Assembly (NCBI GenBank): GCA_947629575.1
Contig: CANREF010000013.1
Location: 1-42,141 of the forward strand
Direction: 5' to 3'
DNA from: an uncultured Clostridia bacterium
Lineage (GTDB): Bacteria; Bacillota; Clostridia; Christensenellales; Borkfalkiaceae
DNA length: 42,141 nt
In this document: positions 5,363-15,500 of the stretch, one piece after another
Layout: every line of letters begins with the position of its first letter
How positions within the stretch are numbered: the first letter of the stretch is position 1
Notes under the pieces: model-generated
Database searches by the model: none
The model's input: only the letters and a program-made list of their open reading frames with translations
Told to the model about the DNA's origin: nothing
Made by a program: the position numbers and the translations under genes

Positions 5363-7957
5363 CTATTTTAACAGTTTTTCCATGTCGTCCGAGAATTCCA
5401 TCGCGCGCTTGTCATTCGTATAGAAATGAAATCCCCAGATCTTATAATCATTATCGTCAACGAATATCTTTACAGGAACGGCATTTGCCTCTAATTGCAG
5501 CAGGAAATCTTCTTTCCATTGATCCTTCGGAGCGAAGCCCTCCCCTTTCGGCTCTATGAATACCTGGATCTGCTCATAGCCCTTTTCCGTCTTTGATTGA
5601 AGAAAAAGCAGATAGTCCGGCTCAAAGCGTTCGCCCGTATCAAAAGAATAAATATGCAGTTGCCGCTCATTGCGAACGAGATACACTTTATCATATTTTT
5701 CTTTCAACTTCGGAACGCATGATTTGAAATAATAGACAAACGCTTTTTCTTCGCTTGTACCGTAATTATCCTTATAAGCATACCAATCCTCATGCGGCAG
5801 ATCGACCCAATACCTTTCGGAGGGATTGGACTGAGGTTGTCCGACGCTATCGTCGTATACGGTGGTATAATTACACCGTTTGTTTGTTATAACTTCGCAT
5901 AAGCGCTTCGCTTGGAATTCTTTTGTCCCCTCAAAAGTTTCCTCGATCGTAGCAATATTTGCCGATACTGCTTCAAGCAATTTCACGCAGGCAAAATATA
6001 AAATGGACGGCGGGGGTGTTTCATACACGGAAGATATCTCAAGGGTGATCCCCCCTAAATAGTGCTTGCCGTATATGAATTCCCGCATAGACCGCAAATT
6101 CGGGAAATATCCCTTGAGAATGCTGAATTTCAGATTATTATATCTGCAGAGCGCCTTATGCACAATAGAATAATTTATATCCGCAATTTCCGAAATTTTT
6201 CTTCGATAGATTTTGGTGGCGACAGTTCTTTCGTTGAGCCCCCTCGCTTCAAGCAAAATATCTTCGCCCGAACTTCCCGTTGCAATTTTCACTGAAAAAG
6301 GTTTTTCATAAAACTGCAAGGGAAGTCCGACAATATCTTCCCGCCATCTCGATTTTCTGTCATTGAAAAAGACAAATCCGTCGCGGTATAGTGCGTCGGC
6401 CTTGAAACTCTCTTTCAATTCATAAGTGCGAACCACAATATTACCGATATCAATTCCGATCTCTCTCAGCGCCATTGTGAGCTCGGTAATATAGCGATGT
6501 TCATTTTGGCAATGATAGTAAAGCTCCTCGCAGACGCGGAGAGGATTATCGATATCTTCATCGTATTTTCTTTTGTAGCGTTCCTGCTCTTCATCGATCT
6601 GAAAAGGACAATACCGTGCGCCGCGCCCGATGAGCTGCGCTTCCGAAATTGTTGCCGGCGCAATTTTCTTGCCGCCCGACTGACGGGTCTCATATAATCG
6701 CACGATGTCAAACAAATTCAGAACGTCCCAGCCTTCGTCGAGTTTTTTTACTTCGAAAATCGCACGGTACGGATTATCGGGATCCTCTAAAGAGTTCAAG
6801 GCGAGCTGTCTTGCCTCCGCTTCTTTGTCGTCGTTGGCGGAGATACAGTGCTGTCTTGAAAAATCTTCCTTCAGCTCTTGGGCAAGTTGCTCGAAAGTGA
6901 TCCCGTTTTTATCAAAATAGGAATATGCTTTGTGCAGCGTTTCGTTGTCCGTGAGTGCGGAAATACGGCGAAGTTCATCCCCCGTCAATGCCTGAACGGT
7001 ATCGATAAATTGTTCCATGAACTCTTCGCTGTCGGCAATTTTTGCCGCTTTGAACAGGACGACGGGCTTTATGGCAAGACGGTGATCTTGAAAAACCTTC
7101 AGACGATATTGGCTTAACATGATCGCCTGCAGGGCGCGCTCCATGATCGAAACATCGGTACGAAGCGCCTTGATCTCTTTGGAATACCCGTCTTTTCTGA
7201 ATTCCGACAGGGGATAGTTGTATATGATCTTGCTTTCGTATTCCGCCTTGATCTGAGCATTTTCGAGGTCGCAGGTCGCCGTAAATTCGAGCAGAACATT
7301 TTCCCTGTTTGTTTCGAAAATGCTGCGCACCGTGTATTCCCAGCTATGATAGCTCTCCGCCTCTTCCTTATCCCTTTCAAGAGTCTTCGTATCCACGTTC
7401 AAATGGTGCGCTTCATCGGAGATCAAAACCACTTTTTTGTCGGAAAAATCATCGACGGAAATAGAATTTTCTCTTTCGCACCACATGTCCGAATGCAATC
7501 CCTGCGTCGTGGTAAAACAGATATTGATCGCGTTTTCATCCGTAGATTGAAAATTCGTCACTTCTTTGACGGGAACTCTTTCGCCGTCGATCTTGATTTC
7601 GTCCGCGAATAAGAATTTCGTCGATTTAGAGTTCAGAAAATTATCTTTTGTCTTTTGTACGATATTTGTAAGATTGACAAAAAACAAGAAGTTGCGATAG
7701 CCCTTCTTGTAGAGGTAGATCATGAGCCCCGCCATGATCATGGTCTTGCCCGAGCCCGTCGCCATGTGAAACAGCACCTGCGTCGGCTTGCGGCGCATTC
7801 TTTCATTTTCAAAGTAAGTTACGAAATTTTCAAAAGCATTCACCTGATAGGGACGAAGCGGAAGCGCAGGATTTAAGCCGTCTTGCACATATAAAGGCAA
7901 TTCTGCAATAGTGCCGTATTCCCGTAAGGTATCGAGTTGCTCATACAAAAACGCCAT
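5363..7957 (-). CDS. Type III restriction enzyme, Res subunit (helicase-endonuclease)
   Basis: An 864-residue superfamily 2 helicase with a C-terminal nuclease. Walker A MATGSGKT is at residues 65-72, the DEAH box LISDEAHH at 178-185, a motif III-like EFTAT near 225, and motif VI-like QLIGRGARY near 440. The C-terminal PD-(D/E)xK nuclease shows FEPDYLLF followed by VFIEPKGEG (about residues 795-830). Length is normal for Res. It acts with the Mod protein encoded two bases upstream: Mod recognises the asymmetric site and methylates one strand, and Res uses ATP to communicate between sites and cut unmodified DNA. No damage is seen in the frame. Confidence 0.93.
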   Translation of the reverse strand: MAFLYEQLDTLREYGTIAELPLYVQDGLNPALPLRPYQVNAFENFVTYFENERMRRKPTQVLFHMATGSGKTMIMAGLMIYLYKKGYRNFLFFVNLTNIVQKTKDNFLNSKSTKFLFADEIKIDGERVPVKEVTNFQSTDENAINICFTTTQGLHSDMWCERENSISVDDFSDKKVVLISDEAHHLNVDTKTLERDKEEAESYHSWEYTVRSIFETNRENVLLEFTATCDLENAQIKAEYESKIIYNYPLSEFRKDGYSKEIKALRTDVSIMERALQAIMLSQYRLKVFQDHRLAIKPVVLFKAAKIADSEEFMEQFIDTVQALTGDELRRISALTDNETLHKAYSYFDKNGITFEQLAQELKEDFSRQHCISANDDKEAEARQLALNSLEDPDNPYRAIFEVKKLDEGWDVLNLFDIVRLYETRQSGGKKIAPATISEAQLIGRGARYCPFQIDEEQERYKRKYDEDIDNPLRVCEELYYHCQNEHRYITELTMALREIGIDIGNIVVRTYELKESFKADALYRDGFVFFNDRKSRWREDIVGLPLQFYEKPFSVKIATGSSGEDILLEARGLNERTVATKIYRRKISEIADINYSIVHKALCRYNNLKFSILKGYFPNLRSMREFIYGKHYLGGITLEISSVYETPPPSILYFACVKLLEAVSANIATIEETFEGTKEFQAKRLCEVITNKRCNYTTVYDDSVGQPQSNPSERYWVDLPHEDWYAYKDNYGTSEEKAFVYYFKSCVPKLKEKYDKVYLVRNERQLHIYSFDTGERFEPDYLLFLQSKTEKGYEQIQVFIEPKGEGFAPKDQWKEDFLLQLEANAVPVKIFVDDNDYKIWGFHFYTNDKRAMEFSDDMEKLLK

Positions 7958-7959
7958 AA

Positions 7960-9819
7960 TTATTTGTCCCCGTAAAAACTCTTTGTGAAAGCCTTATCCG
8001 CCTCGGAAACGGAGAATGTTTCATCGTCGATATCGCAATAATTGACGTATAGTTGGTTCAGATCCAAAAGTTCCAATAAAAGGCGCTTTTTATCATCCGG
8101 CGGCAGCGCCTTGAAGTCGGCGGCAGCGGGATCGATATCTTTCGGATCGATCTTGCTGCTGATAAATCCCGTCTCTTGCACCTCTTCCCAAATAGAAGCC
8201 AGATCGTCTTCGGCAGCGTCCTGTATCCGTTCGACATATTTTTGATTGAGCGCTTTTAATTCCACGGGAACAAAGGAACCGCCGCCCTTCCATTGCATTT
8301 CGCCCGAGATCCCGGATCGATCGCCGTTTATCACCTCCTGCAATCTGCATTTGCTCTTTTCATAGTGGGAATCGAGCTGTTCCAAACCGATGAATCTGCG
8401 CTTCATTTTGAGCGCGACCGCTCCCGTTGTCCCCGTCCCGAAGTAGGCGTCGAGCACATAGTCGTTTTCCTCCGTAAAGGTATAGAGGATTCGCCTCAAT
8501 AGCGATTCGGGCTTTTTCCCATTGGGTAATTGGACGGAAGATTCTTTATTGATATTGATCGTACTGATATCCATCCATATATCGCCGACCGGCTCTTTTA
8601 CATAATCGGACAGAAAGAGCGCGGTATTGACCTTATTCCCGTCATAGTACAGATAGGAAATGTCTCCGTCGTCATTGGTGAACTTGCAAAATTGATTCAG
8701 GGGCAACGGATCTTTGACTTTGGAGTCGCGCGTTACCAAATAGATCATCTCCTTGGCGTGCCCGATCTTATCGTAATCGCTCGGTACGCTTTCTACGATC
8801 CACTTCGAACAGTCATCGTCTATGTTTACGATCCTTTTGTTATAATATTTTACATAACTTCCGAGGTTGTCCTTTAATTTCGTCTCGACTTTAATTTGGA
8901 TGGCGGACTTGTTCAAGGCATATATCAAAATAAATTCCTTCAATTTGGGAAATTTATTTTGAAGATTCCCCATCTTGAAGCCCTTCAGCTCGCTCATCTT
9001 TACGCAAACGGTATTGACATGATTGTCCCGCCCGAAAATTTCATCGCAGAGAACTTTCAAGTATGCCATTTCATTATCGTCGCACTGCAGACAAATGGCG
9101 CCATTGTTGCTCAATAATTTTTTGGCGATCTCCAAGCGATTCTTCATCATCGTAAGCCAAGACGAGTGCTTGAATCTGTCGTTATAGGGGACATAATCGC
9201 TGTTTGTATTGTACAGAATGTCCCAATACATACACTTGATCCGCCCCGCAAACTTGTCCGCCAAGGAATGCAGCGATAAAAGATTGTTCCCCTTGATCAC
9301 AAGATTATCGCCATCGTAGCGCTCCGCTTTTCCCGTCCCCTCTGCAGTATGCCGTTCCGCATTGGTAAAAACTTTTTGGGAAAACAGGCGATCGATCTCT
9401 TCGCTGCCCAAAGTTTGATTGTAAAAGATCTCTGTCCGTTTTTGGTTTTCATCTGTGCTGTCAAATTCCAAAACGCAATCCTTATATGGAAACGCAATTA
9501 CCACATTATTGCCCGATGAAATAAAATCTTCTCTGTGATCAATGAGCCCGATCTTATTTTTATATCGCGTAAAAGCGTCCGGCAAGAACTCACGATTGTT
9601 GATCACCCACCCGAACTCGATTTTATCAAAGACATAAAAACCGTCAACTTTTGTAAAAAAACGGCTTTTTGTCGCCTCATTCTCAAATAGACGTTTTAGC
9701 AATGTCTCATCCATTTTCATCGCCGCTTCATACACGGCGTTACGGAGAAGCGCTCCATCCTCGGAGAAGAACCGTTCATCGGCTTTTAAGATTTCAAGAA
9801 CTTGCTCACAAAAATTCAT
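7960..9819 (-). CDS. Type III DNA adenine methyltransferase, Mod subunit, with altered motif IV
   Basis: A 619-residue beta-class N6-adenine methyltransferase of type III systems. The catalytic region comes first: around residues 196-230 the text reads CMYWDILYNT and then YNDRFKHSSWLTMMKNRLE, which is the Mod family apart from the catalytic motif. Where the family has DPPY this protein has DILY (residues 200-203, bases 9211-9222). The S-adenosylmethionine motif I follows near residue 450 as DAYFGTGTTG. The central part between is the target recognition domain. The start at 9819 has AAGGAG eight bases upstream and an extended -10 promoter. The Asp and Tyr of the motif remain; loss of both prolines may lower or abolish methylation, or be a tolerated variant. 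Confidence 0.9.
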   Translation of the reverse strand: MNFCEQVLEILKADERFFSEDGALLRNAVYEAAMKMDETLLKRLFENEATKSRFFTKVDGFYVFDKIEFGWVINNREFLPDAFTRYKNKIGLIDHREDFISSGNNVVIAFPYKDCVLEFDSTDENQKRTEIFYNQTLGSEEIDRLFSQKVFTNAERHTAEGTGKAERYDGDNLVIKGNNLLSLHSLADKFAGRIKCMYWDILYNTNSDYVPYNDRFKHSSWLTMMKNRLEIAKKLLSNNGAICLQCDDNEMAYLKVLCDEIFGRDNHVNTVCVKMSELKGFKMGNLQNKFPKLKEFILIYALNKSAIQIKVETKLKDNLGSYVKYYNKRIVNIDDDCSKWIVESVPSDYDKIGHAKEMIYLVTRDSKVKDPLPLNQFCKFTNDDGDISYLYYDGNKVNTALFLSDYVKEPVGDIWMDISTININKESSVQLPNGKKPESLLRRILYTFTEENDYVLDAYFGTGTTGAVALKMKRRFIGLEQLDSHYEKSKCRLQEVINGDRSGISGEMQWKGGGSFVPVELKALNQKYVERIQDAAEDDLASIWEEVQETGFISSKIDPKDIDPAAADFKALPPDDKKRLLLELLDLNQLYVNYCDIDDETFSVSEADKAFTKSFYGDK

Positions 9820-9848
9820 TTTTGTGCTCCTTCGATTGTCTTTTCTCT

Positions 9849-9857
9849 ATTATAGCA
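9849..9857 (-). promoter_or_regulatory. Extended -10 promoter of the type III mod-res operon
   Basis: On the minus strand the sequence reads TGCTATAAT, an extended -10 element about 30 bases before the mod start codon. No good -35 box is seen at the usual spacing, which fits an extended -10 promoter. Confidence 0.55.
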
Positions 9858-9969
9858 CATTTTTTCGCCAAAATCTAACTAAATTATGGGGAAGGCGGCA
9901 AGTTGCAAGAATTTTGATCTTCCTCGTCATCCATATTTCGCTGAATTTTCCGTAACTTCCTGTATTTTC

Positions 9970-9998
9970 TTGACAGAAGCCGTCGATTATGCTAAAAT
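9970..9998 (+). promoter_or_regulatory. Consensus promoter of a candidate small RNA
   Basis: TTGACA (9970-9975), exactly 17 bases, then TAAAAT (9993-9998). The predicted transcription start is at about 10004-10006, the first bases of the long-range stem of the following structured region. No good coding frame follows before the terminator at 10139-10170. Confidence 0.75.
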
Positions 9999-10004
9999 GC
10001 AAAA

Positions 10005-10170
10005 GCCTTATGACGTAATTGGGGATATTCCGTCCCTTTCGGTGGATACTGCTATGGCATAGTTGTATCTTTATTTTTTATCTCGCTGAAAGGGATATGA
10101 AATTACGTTATAAGGCAAATGACAGAGATACACTGTGTGGGCATCCTTCTTATCGGGTGCCCTTATTTTT
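10005..10170 (+). ncRNA. Candidate structured small RNA or leader of the ABC transporter operon
   Basis: A predicted transcript of about 165 nt bounded by a consensus promoter and an intrinsic terminator. Bases 10005-10020 pair with 10101-10116 over 16 positions, with one G-U wobble. Inside, ATAT (10025-10028) pairs with 10095-10098 and CCCTTTC (10034-10040) with GAAAGGG (10088-10094). A further hairpin, GATAC with CTA nested inside it (10045-10069), is followed by a U-rich run (10070-10079). The unit sits in the divergent gap between the type III mod gene and the ABC transporter. It does not match a riboswitch or housekeeping RNA that I recognise. It could be a free small RNA, or a regulated leader with two alternative terminators upstream of the ABC operon. 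Confidence 0.5.
10139..10170 (+). terminator. Intrinsic terminator of the candidate small RNA
   Basis: GGGCATCC (10139-10146) pairs with GGGTGCCC (10155-10162), with one U-G wobble, and is followed by TTATTTTT. It lies 92 bases before the ABC transporter start. Confidence 0.8.
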
Positions 10171-10188
10171 GGAGAGAGCGCCAAACGG

Positions 10189-10194
10189 TATAAT
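10189..10194 (+). promoter_or_regulatory. Probable -10 box of the ABC transporter operon
   Basis: TATAAT lies about 68 bases before the ATG at 10263. The -35 region at 17-base spacing (TTTTTG) overlaps the terminator T run and is poor. This gives the ABC operon a possible promoter independent of the upstream RNA. Confidence 0.4.
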
Positions 10195-10262
10195 AAAATA
10201 AAGTTTCCACAATATAAACACGTAAAAGCCTTACATTACATCGGAAATTTTCGGGAGAAACC

Positions 10263-10985
10263 ATGCTGCAAGTTACAAATTTTTCAAAACGGTACGCAAA
10301 AAACAAGAATTACTCCGCAAGAAACATCACTTTCTCCATCCCTGCGGGCAAGGTAGTCGGGCTCGTCGGAAGCAACGGAGCGGGAAAAACCACCATCATC
10401 AAGAGCATTATCGGAGTTCTTCCTTTTTCGGAAGGGTCGATAAAGATCTGCGGATTTGATATCGCCAAGCAATCCGGCAGGGCAAAGCGGCTCATTGGCT
10501 ATGTTCCCGACGACCATACGGTCTACGACAAATTGACGGGGCGGGAATATATCAACTATATCGGCAGTCTCTATGGCGCGACGGTAGAACAGAAAAGATA
10601 CGTTACGGACAAACTTGCAAAGCACTTCGGCATTACGTATGCGTTGGATTCGCAGATCGCAGGTTACTCGCATGGGATGAAACAAAAGATATGTATCTTG
10701 GGCACACTTGTTCATGAACCGAAGTTATGGATCTTGGACGAACCCATGGTGGGTTTGGATCATCAGACCATGAGATCTCTCTGCGAGTATATCCGCGGCT
10801 ATGCGTGCGGCGAGCATTCGGTGCTCTTTTCTTCGCACAATCTGGAAGTGGTGCGAAAGATCTGCGATCAAGTGATCTTCATAAAAAAGGGGGAATTGAT
10901 AAACATCGTGGATCTTACCCAAGAAAAGGACTTCGATCTCGATCGGTATTATATGGAAGTGAATGAGGTCGAAAATGATGCGTGA
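10263..10985 (+). CDS. ABC transporter ATP-binding protein
   Basis: A 240-residue ATPase of the ABC-2 / drug and peptide exporter type. Walker A GSNGAGKTT is at residues 36-44, the signature is a variant YSHGMKQK (135-142, in place of LSGGQ), Walker B with catalytic Glu is LWILDEP (155-161) and the H-loop is SSHN with His192. GGGAG precedes the ATG. The stop overlaps the start of the permease gene, so the two are translationally coupled and probably form one exporter. The third gene of the operon encodes a huge surface protein, which hints that export or maintenance of the cell surface is the job; the substrate is not known. Confidence 0.92.
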   Translation: MLQVTNFSKRYAKNKNYSARNITFSIPAGKVVGLVGSNGAGKTTIIKSIIGVLPFSEGSIKICGFDIAKQSGRAKRLIGYVPDDHTVYDKLTGREYINYIGSLYGATVEQKRYVTDKLAKHFGITYALDSQIAGYSHGMKQKICILGTLVHEPKLWILDEPMVGLDHQTMRSLCEYIRGYACGEHSVLFSSHNLEVVRKICDQVIFIKKGELINIVDLTQEKDFDLDRYYMEVNEVENDA

Positions 10986-12579
10986 ATACATTCGGTTGCA
11001 GTTGAAGCTGAAATGGGGATTCAACCGTAACAATGATAAAAAGAGCGCCGTCATGACGGCATTGGCTTCGCTGATAGCCGTAGCGATCGTATTGGCGTTG
11101 GTGTGGGTGCTCACCTATGCTTTAAGAGCGAGCCTTGCGGTTTCGGCGAAAAGGCTCGGCGTACTGTATCTCACCGTGATCATGGCAGGGCTTACCGTGG
11201 CCGCGGTCGGGATGCAGATCAAGAGGCTGTATAGGCCGGCCGATCTCTTGATCACCGCCCGCTTCCCCCTCACCCCCTTCCAACTTTTCGTGAGCGGATT
11301 ATTGCTCAATTTTATCGATCTGAGCATCTATTCGACGATCCTGCTCCTTCCTGTCATGGTAGTATTCGGGATCGCGATGCAATGCTTTACCTATCTTTAT
11401 TTATTGAGCGTCCTGCTCGGCATTTTATTGATGCCGCTGATCCCCTTCGCGTTGTCGGTATTGATCGCGATCCCCGTCGTGTATGTAACGACCTTCCTGG
11501 AAAGATACGACGTCATTCGTTTGCTCTTTTTCATGGCCTTTCTGGTGGGTTGCTTTTTCCTCTACGATTATATTCTCACCGTACTTGCCCGATTTTTCAT
11601 TCACCGTAATTGGGAATCGGGCACGCTCGAAATATGGAACAAACTGCTCGTCGGCTTGGACAGCTTCTATGATCCCGCCTATTACCTCGGCAACGTCATG
11701 TTTTTCGAGAAAGCATGGCTTGGGCTCGGAGGGCTCTTGGGCGCAGCCGCAGTGCTGACGGCGGCGGGCGTTATATTTGGGAGGATCGTCTGCGATCACC
11801 TTCGCGTCAAGGCGCTCGAAGGGGGCACGGGCGCTCGCCAAAGGAAGAGCGACATCGACGGCTACGGAAGCGCGAGGGCGATCTTTCGCTTCGGTTTCAA
11901 GGAGATCCTGCATAATAAGACATACTTCTATTTCTATTTCGGCGTGGCGATCTCCACGCCCGTCATGGTCTTCTTCTGCGAAAGGCTCGTGGAAATGGTC
12001 GGCGAAGCGCAAATGGGCAGCGGGATCAATTTCGGAACGGCGATGCTCACTTTGTCCGTCTTTATGGCGATGATATGCTCTTTCTCGGCGTCTGTTTTGA
12101 GCGTAGAGGGCAAAACATTGTACATTTCAAAACTCGTGCCCGTCCCCTACCGCAAGCAACTTACGATAAAAGGGCTGCTCTATATCGGGATCGGCGTCGT
12201 GGCGTTGGCGATCAGTACGGCAGTAATGGGAAGCCTGCGCTTTGTCAATGCCTTGGAGATAACGGTTCTCATTATCACGCAACTTTTATTTACGGTCGGT
12301 TTGGTCTTCAATGGGATCGATCTGAATTTGGTCAATCCCAACTTAAAGCCCAAGGCGAACGGCGAAGTGGAAGAAATCAATATCACCTTTATGCTCCTGA
12401 TCGGGTTTGCGGTAGCGGCTGTCCTCGGGACGGTAAGTTTGATCTTCCCGCGGATCTTTGCGCGCGGTATAGCTTGGGCGTATGGCGTTACGGTCGGAGC
12501 TGCGGCGATATATGCGGCGGTAACCGTATTGGTTTTTTGGTTTACGGCAGAAAAGAAGTACCGTAAGATCGAAATGTAA
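10975..12579 (+). CDS. ABC transporter permease, large multi-span membrane protein
   Basis: A protein of about 534 residues dominated by hydrophobic segments, with roughly ten to twelve predicted membrane spans. Spans are clear near residues 25-50, 57-75, 95-185 and 190-210, and again in the C-terminal 200 residues, with a soluble stretch around 275-305. It looks like a permease of the ABC-2 family, although no short motif fixes a subfamily. I prefer the ATG at 10975 because GAGG lies six bases before it; the in-frame ATG at 10963 lies inside the ATPase gene and has no clear ribosome site. It overlaps the ATPase gene by 11 bases and is followed 12 bases later by the Ig-like protein gene. Confidence 0.85.
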   Translation: MMREYIRLQLKLKWGFNRNNDKKSAVMTALASLIAVAIVLALVWVLTYALRASLAVSAKRLGVLYLTVIMAGLTVAAVGMQIKRLYRPADLLITARFPLTPFQLFVSGLLLNFIDLSIYSTILLLPVMVVFGIAMQCFTYLYLLSVLLGILLMPLIPFALSVLIAIPVVYVTTFLERYDVIRLLFFMAFLVGCFFLYDYILTVLARFFIHRNWESGTLEIWNKLLVGLDSFYDPAYYLGNVMFFEKAWLGLGGLLGAAAVLTAAGVIFGRIVCDHLRVKALEGGTGARQRKSDIDGYGSARAIFRFGFKEILHNKTYFYFYFGVAISTPVMVFFCERLVEMVGEAQMGSGINFGTAMLTLSVFMAMICSFSASVLSVEGKTLYISKLVPVPYRKQLTIKGLLYIGIGVVALAISTAVMGSLRFVNALEITVLIITQLLFTVGLVFNGIDLNLVNPNLKPKANGEVEEINITFMLLIGFAVAAVLGTVSLIFPRIFARGIAWAYGVTVGAAAIYAAVTVLVFWFTAEKKYRKIEM

Positions 12580-12591
12580 AGAGGTGCGAAA

Positions 12592-15500
12592 ATGAAAAAA
12601 CTGATGATTTCCACGATTATCTTATTGCCGCTCCTGCTTCTTGCGATCATACTCGTGAGCGGCGCCATTGCAAGCGTTTTAACGCATATCTACGTGGAAT
12701 CGGTGGAGTTCACTCAGAACGACACCCTTGTGCTCGTCATGGACGATGAGGAAAACCCTCCCACCGAACAACTTGAAGTGAACGTCTTTCCGCTCAAAGC
12801 GTCAAACCGCGATATCGTGTTCAGCGTGGACGACGAAAATATCGCCTCCGTGGACGAAAACGGCAAACTCGTAGCCAAGTACTACGGCACAACGTATGTC
12901 ACCGTGACAAGCGCGGAGAACAGGCAGGTGAGCGCGAAAAGGGCGGTACGTGTGACGGATAAACGCGTACACGGCATCGAGATCGAGGAGCACGCCGAGG
13001 ATATGTACCGCGGCGATGAGAGCATGCGCCTCCTTGCAAAGGTTTTCCCCGCCGACGCGGACGACACAAACGTCATTTGGGAGAGCTCAGACCCGAAAGC
13101 GCTCTCCGTTACGAAGGACGGCGTTGCGACCTGCAACGGCAGGGGCAGCGGCGACGGCGTTGTAACGGTCACCGCCACCTCTTTGGATGACCCCGAGGTG
13201 AAGGCGACGACGGTCATCAGATGTCACGAGCCCCTTTCGGGCATCTCCGCCGAAGATACGCCCGTCATTACGGCGCAGAAAACGAGGCAGTTCCCCACCG
13301 TCGTGCCCTATCCCGCGAACGCGACCTACTCCTTGACATATACCTCTTCCAATACGGAGATCGCCACGGTGAACGACAGGGGCGAGATCACGTTTCACAG
13401 TTACGGTCTTGTTAAGATCACGGCGACCGCCCGCGACGACAGGGAGCACACTGCCGCCGTTTCGGTGGATTACAACAGCACATTCGGATACTACTCGGGC
13501 GCGCTGTTCGGCTCGACGCGTGAATATACCTTCGATTACGATGAGATCATCGGCGCGGGCGGCGCGCTCGGCATTCATTTCCTCGAAGAAGTCCCCGAGG
13601 GCTCCGACCACGAGATCACCGCCGTCACCTTCGAGAACCCCGATCCCGAGGGGGACGATCTCATCGAATATGACATGGCGGCGCAGAAATTCTCCTTGAA
13701 GAATGTGGGCGACGAGCTCAAGCTCGGCAAGGTGAAGATCACCGTGCATGCCAACAAGTACGACAGCAACGATCACACCGTGAAGACGGGGCTGACCGAC
13801 GACACCTGCTTTGTGACCATTACCCGCAAGACAAAGACGCTCACCTTTGTGGCGGGCGGGAAGGAATCGGACGCGCTCTCCCTCTCCAACATCAATCCGA
13901 AGATGGATGTGACCTTCTCCGAGCTCGAACGGGACGCGCAAAATGCGGTCGTGGTGCGCGCCGCTCCCGCCAATCACACCGACGAGATACAATATTTCCT
14001 CAACGGCGCTTCCGATTGCGCACAGCTCGAGGGCAAGATGCTCAAATTCTCAAAGCCCGGCACGGCGGCTGTCACCGTCAAGGCGGGGACTGCGGAAAAA
14101 ACTCTTACGGTCACCTTCACACAGAAACAGGCGGAGGATGTGACCGTCACATTGAGCGAAACCGCCCCCGAAAAAAGCATTACGCTCGACTTCGTGTCCG
14201 CGGACAACAACAGTAAGGGCATTCTCGAATTCACTACACCGCAGGGCTACACCGCAAAGATCACCTCTGAAAACGAGGAAATCATCAAGGTGGAAGGGCA
14301 AACGCTCGTACCCCTGAAGGGCGGCTTTGCGACCGTCGTCGTCTCCTTCGAGCCCACGGCGGGCGCGGCGCACTCTGACGTGCCCGCGGACTACACCGTC
14401 CATGTGTATGTGGATAAACCCGTCATGGCGAGCGATATCGCCTTCTCTGTGGGAGACAGGCGGCTCTCCTCGGGGGAGACCTTTGTGACTTCCAAATCGG
14501 GCGCTGCGCTCACCGTTACCGTGAATGCCAAGGACGGCGCTATGGCGGGCAAGGAACTTTGGCTGAACGGCGACCTCACCCCCTCTTCTTCGGAAGGGGA
14601 AACGCTCGTATACACCAAAGAGTTCGCCTTCACGGGCGCGCAGACGCTCTCCGCTCTGGCGACCGTAAAACACAACAGTCGGGCGATCGATCACGGCAGT
14701 GAAGAGGCCGAAGTCTCCAACAACTGCAAGCTGCGATCGACGGGCGGAACGATCGTGAGCGGGCTCACCGTGAAAAAGGGCGAAACGCCGTTTACGGAGG
14801 GCAGCAATAAGCTCACCTTCAACGACATCGGCGAGACCTCCAAGACGGCGCTGACCTTCTCGGTGGAAAACCCCGAACCCGCGGACTTTGTGCTTCGGGA
14901 CAATCTGGATACGTCCGCGCTTGAAACGGCGTTGGAGACGGGCGGGTATTTGAGCGCGGAATTCAGCTTCGCGGATGAAAATACCTTGACGGTAGAGCTC
15001 ACCGCGATCAAGGGGACGTACAACGGCGATCGGACGATGACGTTGACGATCGCGGGCAAGAGCGTTACGATCGTGCTCAAAGTGCTCGTTCCCGCCGATC
15101 AAATCGAGGTGTACTACGGCGGCGCCGCCCTCACCGCAAACGAGGATCACACCACCTTCCTTTCCGAACTCGAATTTACCGTAAAACTCTCCCGTGCGGA
15201 CGGGCAGGACATCTCGGGAGAGTGCAGAATGATCTCCGCCGCGCTCGGCGACAGGGCCTGCGCCGTACAGCAGCAGGGCAGCGGCGTTTCGCTCACCGTA
15301 ACGGCGGAACTCGACGACTTTGAGAAGCGGGCGCTCGTCTTCACTGCCGAGGGCGGGCATGCAACGTTCGGGTTGAACGTGCAAAAACTCAATGTGAGGA
15401 ACAGCACGTTCACCTATCATATCGAATATTCGCTCGGCGATGACGGCGGGGAGCGCAAGCTCACCGATCAACCGATCGAGGCGGACGGCGACAACGAATT

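Noticed and set aside
10005-10116. A retron RNA (inverted ends resembling a1/a2) or 6S RNA
   Set aside because: There is no reverse transcriptase nearby, and the length and internal bubble do not match 6S RNA. It was kept only as an unidentified structured RNA.
10019-10201. Plus-strand frame of 60 codons in the gap before the ABC transporter
   Set aside because: It starts with TTG, has no ribosome site, and runs through the paired stems and both terminator hairpins of the candidate RNA.
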